From assembly GCA_902781245.1 (NCBI GenBank), contig CACZIP010000066.1, positions 1 through 8,980 on the forward strand: a stretch of 8,980 nt of DNA. The letters run 5' to 3'. Every line of letters begins with the position of its first letter. Within the stretch, counting starts at the first letter, position 1. A program made the translations under genes and the position numbers. The notes under the pieces were generated by a model, which was given only the letters and a program-made list of their open reading frames with translations, ran no database searches and had not been told where the DNA came from. Positions 5,045 to 8,980 of this stretch are shown here, in pieces. The stretch comes from an uncultured Coriobacteriaceae bacterium. GTDB taxonomy: Bacteria; Actinomycetota; Coriobacteriia; Coriobacteriales; Eggerthellaceae.

Positions 5045-6784
5045 CTAGCCAACGCAGAACTGTCCCGTTTTCGCTAGCTCGACGATTTTCTGGGCAACGC
5101 GCAAGCCGTCAACCGCCGCACTCATGATGCCACCGGCATAGCCGGGGCCTTCACCTGCGGGGAAAATGCCCGAGGGAACATGCGGCGCCTCGGGTTCGGG
5201 CTGACGCCCATGACCACGCGCGATGTCGCGGGCCCTCACCTTTTTGCGAGGCGCTTGCTTCCAAGCTTGCAGCGTCTCGTCGTCGCGCAAGATGCGCACC
5301 GGGCTCGAGCTGCGGGTTTCCACGCCCGTCATGACCGCACCCTCATCTGCGAAGCCGTGAAGCTTGCGGTCGAGAACGGGAAGCGCCTCGGCAATCGAAT
5401 CGGTCACGAATTCGGGGAAAATCTCGCGCAAGTCGCACCACACCACGCCACGCGGATAACTGGGCGTCACGGTCTTCGATGGATTGCCGACCGTGTCCGC
5501 AAGGAAATCGCCGACGGTTTGCGCAGGAGCCTGCCAGGGATTTCCCATCATCTCGTGCGCCTCCCCGAACGCCGCCTGCTCGATACGGCGCTGGAATACC
5601 GTGCCCGCCAGCGGATCGCGGCTCTTGAAATCATCAGGCGTCACGCCCACGAGCAGTGCTGCATTCGCGTTTTCGGCGTCACGCGCAAAGCGGCTCATGC
5701 CGTTGACGACGACCCCGTACTCCTCGCTGGCAGCTGCGACGACCTCGCCGCCGGGACACATGCAGAACGTGTAGACGGAACGGCCACTCGGCAAATGGGC
5801 GACCATTTTGTAATCTGCCGCACCAAGTGCGGGATGTCCGGCCGCCTTCCCGTATTGCGCACGGTCGATGTCAACCTGACGATGTTCGATGCGCACGCCA
5901 ACGGAAAACGCTTTCGGCTCCATCGCCAGCTGGGCGCGTTGCAACATACGAAACGTGTCGCGCGCGGAATGGCCGCATGCGAGCACGAGGGCTTGTGCAG
6001 ACATTCTCTCCCCTGCTACCACGATTTCGGCAACTCGGCCGGAATCGTCGAGCACGATTTCCTCGAGCTTTGCGTGGAACCGCACTTCGCCACCCGCGTC
6101 TTCGATTTGCTTGCGCATCGCACGCACCACTTCGACGAGCTTGTCGGTTCCGATGTGCGGTTTGGCTTGCCAGAGGATCTCGTCGGGCGCTCCGGCGTCG
6201 ACGAACCATTGCAGGACGTGACGTGCGAGCGGACTCTTCGTGCCCGTGGTGAGCTTCCCGTCCGAAAACGTTCCCGCTCCCCCTTCGCCGAATTGGATGT
6301 TGGTTGCCAGATCGAGGTCGGCCCCCTCGTTGAACGCCGCAACCGCGCGCTGCCGTTCCTCAACATCGCCGCCGCGCTCGACGACGAGCGGGCGCAACCC
6401 TGCGCGGGCAAGATACAAACCGGCAAACAGACCAGCCGGACCCGTTCCCACGACGACGGGCCGCGGGGCGCTTTCGGAAAGCTCAACGCGTGGAATCTCA
6501 AGTGGTTCATACGGCTCGTAGACTTTAACGTTGACGCGCTTTGACACGCCAACGCCTTCGAGGGCACGTTTTTCCAGCTGTGCATCGGCCAATCCAACCG
6601 CATACGTCGCCACAAACCCGACATCGTTCTTCTTACGTGCGTCGACGCTGCGTTTCAAAAGCTTCAGGTCGGCAATTGCGCCAACTTTGACACCCAGCAC
6701 GTTGGCCACTGCTGACCGCATGAGCTTCTCGCCATCGGGCAAGCCAGCATCAAGCGGCAATCGGATATTGGAGACCTCTATCAT
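5045..6784 (-). CDS. NAD(P)/FAD-dependent dehydrogenase, COG2509 type
   Basis: The 579-residue product matches the uncharacterised COG2509 flavoprotein family as I know it. An N-terminal domain of about 100 residues without recognised motifs (KKNDVGFVATYAVG at 51-64) precedes the FAD-binding fold. That fold has GTGPAGLFAG at 113-122, ribose-binding Glu136 in VVERGGD, and NIQFGEGGAGTFSDGKLTTGTKS at 162-184. Further family marks are YTFCMCPGGEVV at 338-349 with Cys341 and Cys343, GVETRSSSPVRI at 487-498 and the C-terminal FAD motif FPAGEGPGYAGGIMSAAVDG at 541-560. The reaction and substrate are unknown for the family. The start has GAGGG ending six bases before the ATG. A basic, proline-rich stretch at about 508-538 (KQAPRKKVRARD...PEPEAPHVP) is longer than I expect between the last two motifs. 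It heads a closely spaced run with tsaC, the lipase-like gene and glpK, and lies after the palindrome at 6813-6878. Confidence 0.88.
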   Translation of the reverse strand: MIEVSNIRLPLDAGLPDGEKLMRSAVANVLGVKVGAIADLKLLKRSVDARKKNDVGFVATYAVGLADAQLEKRALEGVGVSKRVNVKVYEPYEPLEIPRVELSESAPRPVVVGTGPAGLFAGLYLARAGLRPLVVERGGDVEERQRAVAAFNEGADLDLATNIQFGEGGAGTFSDGKLTTGTKSPLARHVLQWFVDAGAPDEILWQAKPHIGTDKLVEVVRAMRKQIEDAGGEVRFHAKLEEIVLDDSGRVAEIVVAGERMSAQALVLACGHSARDTFRMLQRAQLAMEPKAFSVGVRIEHRQVDIDRAQYGKAAGHPALGAADYKMVAHLPSGRSVYTFCMCPGGEVVAAASEEYGVVVNGMSRFARDAENANAALLVGVTPDDFKSRDPLAGTVFQRRIEQAAFGEAHEMMGNPWQAPAQTVGDFLADTVGNPSKTVTPSYPRGVVWCDLREIFPEFVTDSIAEALPVLDRKLHGFADEGAVMTGVETRSSSPVRILRDDETLQAWKQAPRKKVRARDIARGHGRQPEPEAPHVPSGIFPAGEGPGYAGGIMSAAVDGLRVAQKIVELAKTGQFCVG

Positions 6785-6812
6785 GCTCTTCCCTCATAAT
6801 GCATCGCACAGA

Positions 6813-6878
6813 GTGAGTCGCTGCCCTGGCCCCTGACTCATTGCGCGCAATGAGTCAGGGGCCAGGGCAGCGACTCAC
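6813..6878. repeat. Perfect 66-bp palindrome between two flavoprotein genes
   Basis: Bases 6813-6845 are the exact reverse complement of 6846-6878, with no mismatch and no loop (centre TTGCG|CGCAA). The element begins in the last codon of the BaiN-like gene and includes its TGA stop, and ends 29 bases before the start of the COG2509 gene. Each arm is itself an inverted repeat: TGAGTC at 6814-6819 faces GACTCA at 6835-6840, and TGAGTC at 6851-6856 faces GACTCA at 6872-6877. The DNA or RNA can therefore form either one 33-bp stem or two smaller hairpins. No U-tract follows on the minus strand, so a simple intrinsic terminator is unlikely. Processing signal, attenuator, binding site for a dimeric regulator, or dispersed repeat are open options. 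Confidence 0.95.
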
Positions 6879-8131
6879 CCGATTTCCAGCAAACTGTTTA
6901 CGGCGCTTCTACCAGAAAGGCAACCGCTCGTCCAAGCCCAATGCAAGTTGTAACCGCCACACGGTCCGTCTACGTCGAGCGCTTCGCCAACAATAAAAAG
7001 ACCCGGACGGTCATGAACCTGCATGATATCGGACGACACCGCCTCAACTGCAAAGCCACCGCGTCGAACCTGGCATAAATCGGCATCTCCGATTCCCGCC
7101 ACTTCAAGTGAGAAGGATGTCAACAAACTTGCCAAGTCATCTAAATCGCGTTTCGCACACGTATCCTCAAGCTTCAGCCCGACGCTCTTGAGCAGCGTTT
7201 CGGAAACGCGTGGCAACAGCATGCCACGTAATACTTGTTCATACGTGAGGCTCTCGCCGAAGCGCTTCCCCAATTTGCGCATGCGCGCCTGGAGATAACC
7301 CTCAGCTCGACCGCGGAGATCGTCGCGGAGAAAGCAGATGCTCAACGTGTCGCCTGGCTGGGCGAGCCGCGAAAGATTGAACACGCAGATGCCCGAGACT
7401 CCATATTTGCGGAACATCAGCTCACCCTGCTCGGTAGCAATGGCTATATTCTCGCCATCTTGCTCGCGCATGAGCGTTACCGAGCTTTTGACGCGGATGT
7501 TGTCGAGCTCGCGCACAAGCGGAATCTCTTCTTCCGATACGCGCAGCGGCCCGAGCACGGGACGCATCGGCGTAAACGGCACGCCTGCGGCTTCGATTGA
7601 AGCAGCCATTCTGCCGCCACACGCAAGCACGACAGCATCAGCTCGCTGGAACTCCCCATCCTTCATGCGCATCGTGAACGGTTTGCCATCTTCGCGAGGC
7701 GGCTCGATCGAAACAACCTCACGTTCGCACGCTTCGTGCACGCCCAAGTCGGCAGCAGCAGCACGCAGCGCATCGACGACAACCGATGCCTTGTTGGCCA
7801 ACGGATACAGACGGCCATCGGGCTCAGCGCGCCATTCGAGCCCCAGACCGTCGAAGAAGTCGCAAACGAACCGTTCGTCGCCAGCCGATTCGAAAACACG
7901 CTTCACGAAGTCGGCATTGCGGTATTCGCCTATCTCGAGCTCGAGGTTCGAGAAGTTGCAGCGCCCGTTGCCCGTTGCGAGTATCGACCGTCCTACGCGG
8001 TCGTCGCGCTCGTAAATCGCAACCTCGACAGACACGCCCAATTCCCTCGCGCGGTCACCGGCAGCAATAGCTGCTGCGAGACCCGCCGCGCCGCCCCCGA
8101 TGATGGCAATTCTTTTCATGCGTTCGTTCAT
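6875..8131 (-). CDS. BaiN/HI0933-type NAD(P)/FAD-dependent oxidoreductase
   Basis: The 418-residue product belongs to the HI0933/YhiN/BaiN flavoprotein family (COG2081). An FAD-binding GGGAAG is at residues 12-17 after a short N-terminus, with Glu41 ending the second strand (IYERDD). The family hallmark TGNGRCNFSN is at 53-62, and the C-terminal FAD motif GEALDVDGPCGGYNL is at 382-396, followed by HWAWTSG. BaiN of Clostridium scindens was proposed to act in bile-acid 7-dehydroxylation, but most family members have no proven substrate, so no bile-acid role should be assumed. The start is chosen at ATG 8131 because a perfect TATAAT ends six bases before it, which suggests a leaderless transcript. 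An ATG at 8119 (MKRIAIIGGG) also lacks a ribosome site, and a longer frame to 8173 would overlap the upstream hairpin and promoter. The next gene is a second, unrelated-subfamily flavoprotein. Confidence 0.9.
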   Translation of the reverse strand: MNERMKRIAIIGGGAAGLAAAIAAGDRARELGVSVEVAIYERDDRVGRSILATGNGRCNFSNLELEIGEYRNADFVKRVFESAGDERFVCDFFDGLGLEWRAEPDGRLYPLANKASVVVDALRAAAADLGVHEACEREVVSIEPPREDGKPFTMRMKDGEFQRADAVVLACGGRMAASIEAAGVPFTPMRPVLGPLRVSEEEIPLVRELDNIRVKSSVTLMREQDGENIAIATEQGELMFRKYGVSGICVFNLSRLAQPGDTLSICFLRDDLRGRAEGYLQARMRKLGKRFGESLTYEQVLRGMLLPRVSETLLKSVGLKLEDTCAKRDLDDLASLLTSFSLEVAGIGDADLCQVRRGGFAVEAVSSDIMQVHDRPGLFIVGEALDVDGPCGGYNLHWAWTSGCLSGRSAVNSLLEIG

Positions 8132-8137
8132 AGGGCA

Positions 8138-8143
8138 ATTATA
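8138..8143 (-). promoter_or_regulatory. -10 box of a leaderless promoter for the BaiN-like gene
   Basis: The minus strand reads CTTTATAATTGCCCTATG. The perfect TATAAT ends at 8138, six bases before the A of the ATG at 8131, so transcription would begin at or next to the start codon. No Shine-Dalgarno match exists upstream of this ATG or the next one. I see no convincing -35 hexamer at 16-18 bases. Confidence 0.6.
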
Positions 8144-8167
8144 AAGGCTGCAACGGGTCAGCCGACC

Positions 8168-8192
8168 AACCAAAAGGCTGCCCTTTTTGGTT
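8168..8192 (-). terminator. Hairpin at the end of the MFS transporter gene
   Basis: AACCAAAA at 8168-8175 pairs with TTTTGGTT at 8185-8192 around GGCTGCCCT, where GG and CC can extend the stem with one bulged base. It overlaps the transporter stop codon (TAA at 8193-8191) and lies before the promoter of the next gene. The fold resembles a weak terminator (AAAAAGG...CCTTTT) with the U-run inside the stem, so strength is uncertain. Confidence 0.4.
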
Positions 8193-8980
8193 ATTGCCCG
8201 CGCGCAGAGACCCTCCGATACATGCCCAGAATGATGAAGGCGGTCGCAACGACAAGTGCGAGCATGATTGCGTACGACGTCACGTAGGTGCCTGTCAACT
8301 CTTTAAGCGGACCAGGGACGGCATTCATCGCAAAACCACCCAGAGAATAGGCAACCTGGCAGTTTTTGATCGACTTCACGCGCAACTCAAGGCTCGTCAA
8401 CTCGATCGACCAAACCGACAACCCAACCGAGCCCAAGGACAACCCTGCGCCAATGCACACCGCCGCACCGATAGCCACGGCAGGAACTGCACAGCCCGAG
8501 AGGCAAGCGAGCACAAGACCCGCGACGAGCACAATGAACATCATGAACGACGCAATTGGCGTTCCCAGCCGGTCGAACATCTCACCAACCAGGAATTTCG
8601 CAACCGTCAAGCACACGCCGGCAACGGACAAGAGCACGGCCGCGAGGCGGATGTCATAGCCCGAGGACACAAACAGCACCGACAGATACGCAATGGCGCT
8701 CATGCTGAACGCACCGAGCATCGCCATGGCAGCCAGCACCAGCCAACGTTCGCGCGCCGAAAGCTCGACTCCTCTGCGAATACGCGCGGCCTGCTCTTTG
8801 CCGCGACCTGACTTCGCGATATTGGACTCGTGAGGCTTAAGCCCCAAATCGGAAGGCCGATTTCTCAAAAACAAGAACACGACAACCGCCAAAACAAGTG
8901 AGAGAGCCCCCTCGCATGCAAACGCAGCTACCAGCGAGTGCGCCTCGATGATTGACGTCGCCGCAATGGGAATGACGAAT
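8191..8980 (-). CDS. Major facilitator superfamily transporter, C-terminal half
   Basis: The reading frame is open to the right edge of the window (first whole codon at 8979), so the N-terminal half is missing. About 262 residues are visible. A transmembrane segment (roughly SLVAAFACEGALSLVLAVVVFLFL) is followed by a cytoplasmic loop starting RNRPSDLGLKP, a form often seen after helix 6 of MFS carriers. Six more hydrophobic segments and a short basic tail (YRRVSARGQ) come next. The loop between the second and third of these carries GEMFDRLGTP, a variant of the G-x-x-x-D-R-x-G MFS signature. The loop type recalls oxalate/formate-antiporter-like or similar carboxylate carriers, but substrate cannot be told from this half. 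It is separated from the next gene by a hairpin and a promoter, so it is probably a different transcription unit. Confidence 0.85.
   Translation of the reverse strand, partial: FVIPIAATSIIEAHSLVAAFACEGALSLVLAVVVFLFLRNRPSDLGLKPHESNIAKSGRGKEQAARIRRGVELSARERWLVLAAMAMLGAFSMSAIAYLSVLFVSSGYDIRLAAVLLSVAGVCLTVAKFLVGEMFDRLGTPIASFMMFIVLVAGLVLACLSGCAVPAVAIGAAVCIGAGLSLGSVGLSVWSIELTSLELRVKSIKNCQVAYSLGGFAMNAVPGPLKELTGTYVTSYAIMLALVVATAFIILGMYRRVSARGQ

Noticed and set aside
5180..6544. Long plus-strand open frame opposite the COG2509 gene (about 454 codons)
   Set aside because: Arg/His-rich low-plausibility protein; the opposite strand carries all the flavoprotein motifs.
6790..6803. Possible -10 box (GCATTAT) ahead of the COG2509 gene
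   Set aside because: Poor match, too close to the start codon and its ribosome site, and no -35 partner.
1..8980. CRISPR array, tRNA, rRNA, transposase or phage genes
   Set aside because: No spaced direct repeats, no cloverleaf-like stretch and no transposase or integrase motif seen on either strand by eye.

Overview
The window is about 9 kb of compact bacterial chromosome with an estimated GC content near 58-60%. Every gene I can support lies on the minus strand, so the story reads from right to left. Moderately high GC, an N-carbamoylputrescine-type energy gene, two unusual FAD flavoproteins and strong Shine-Dalgarno sites beside one apparently leaderless gene suggest a host-associated anaerobe. 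My best guess is an actinobacterium of class Coriobacteriia (Eggerthella/Slackia-like). That placement is inference; no rRNA or marker gene settles it.

Layout from right to left: (a) 8980-8191, the C-terminal half of an MFS transporter, with a small hairpin at its stop codon. (b) A perfect TATAAT box at 8138-8143 lies six bases before an ATG and appears to drive a leaderless BaiN/HI0933-type flavoprotein (8131-6875). (c) A perfect 66-bp palindrome (6813-6878) overlaps the stop of that gene. (d) A tight four-gene run follows: COG2509-type FAD dehydrogenase (6784-5045), TsaC/YrdC tRNA-modification enzyme (5016-4405), monoacylglycerol lipase/lysophospholipase-like hydrolase (4387-3407) and glycerol kinase glpK (3366-1876). 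Gaps are 17-40 bp and each gene has its own ribosome site. (e) A 13-bp-stem terminator (1741-1771) closes this run, and a TATAAT promoter just beyond it starts rpiB (1690-1253). (f) A 104-bp element with 19-bp inverted repeats (1136-1239) separates rpiB from a putrescine carbamoyltransferase gene (1119-145) whose N-terminus is about 32 residues shorter than the Enterococcus enzyme as I recall it. (g) A hairpin-rich spacer leads to the first four codons of another gene at 12-1.

The lipase and glycerol kinase plausibly act in series: acylglycerol or lysolipid cleavage releases glycerol, which is then phosphorylated to glycerol-3-phosphate. RpiB belongs to the pentose-phosphate pathway. Putrescine carbamoyltransferase gives carbamoyl phosphate for ATP formation from agmatine; its usual partners (agmatine deiminase, antiporter, carbamate kinase) would lie beyond the left edge if present.

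I do not see a clearly new defence or mobile system. The most unusual material is non-coding: the perfect palindrome with nested TGAGTC/GACTCA repeats, the large inverted repeat before the carbamoyltransferase, and the leaderless start.
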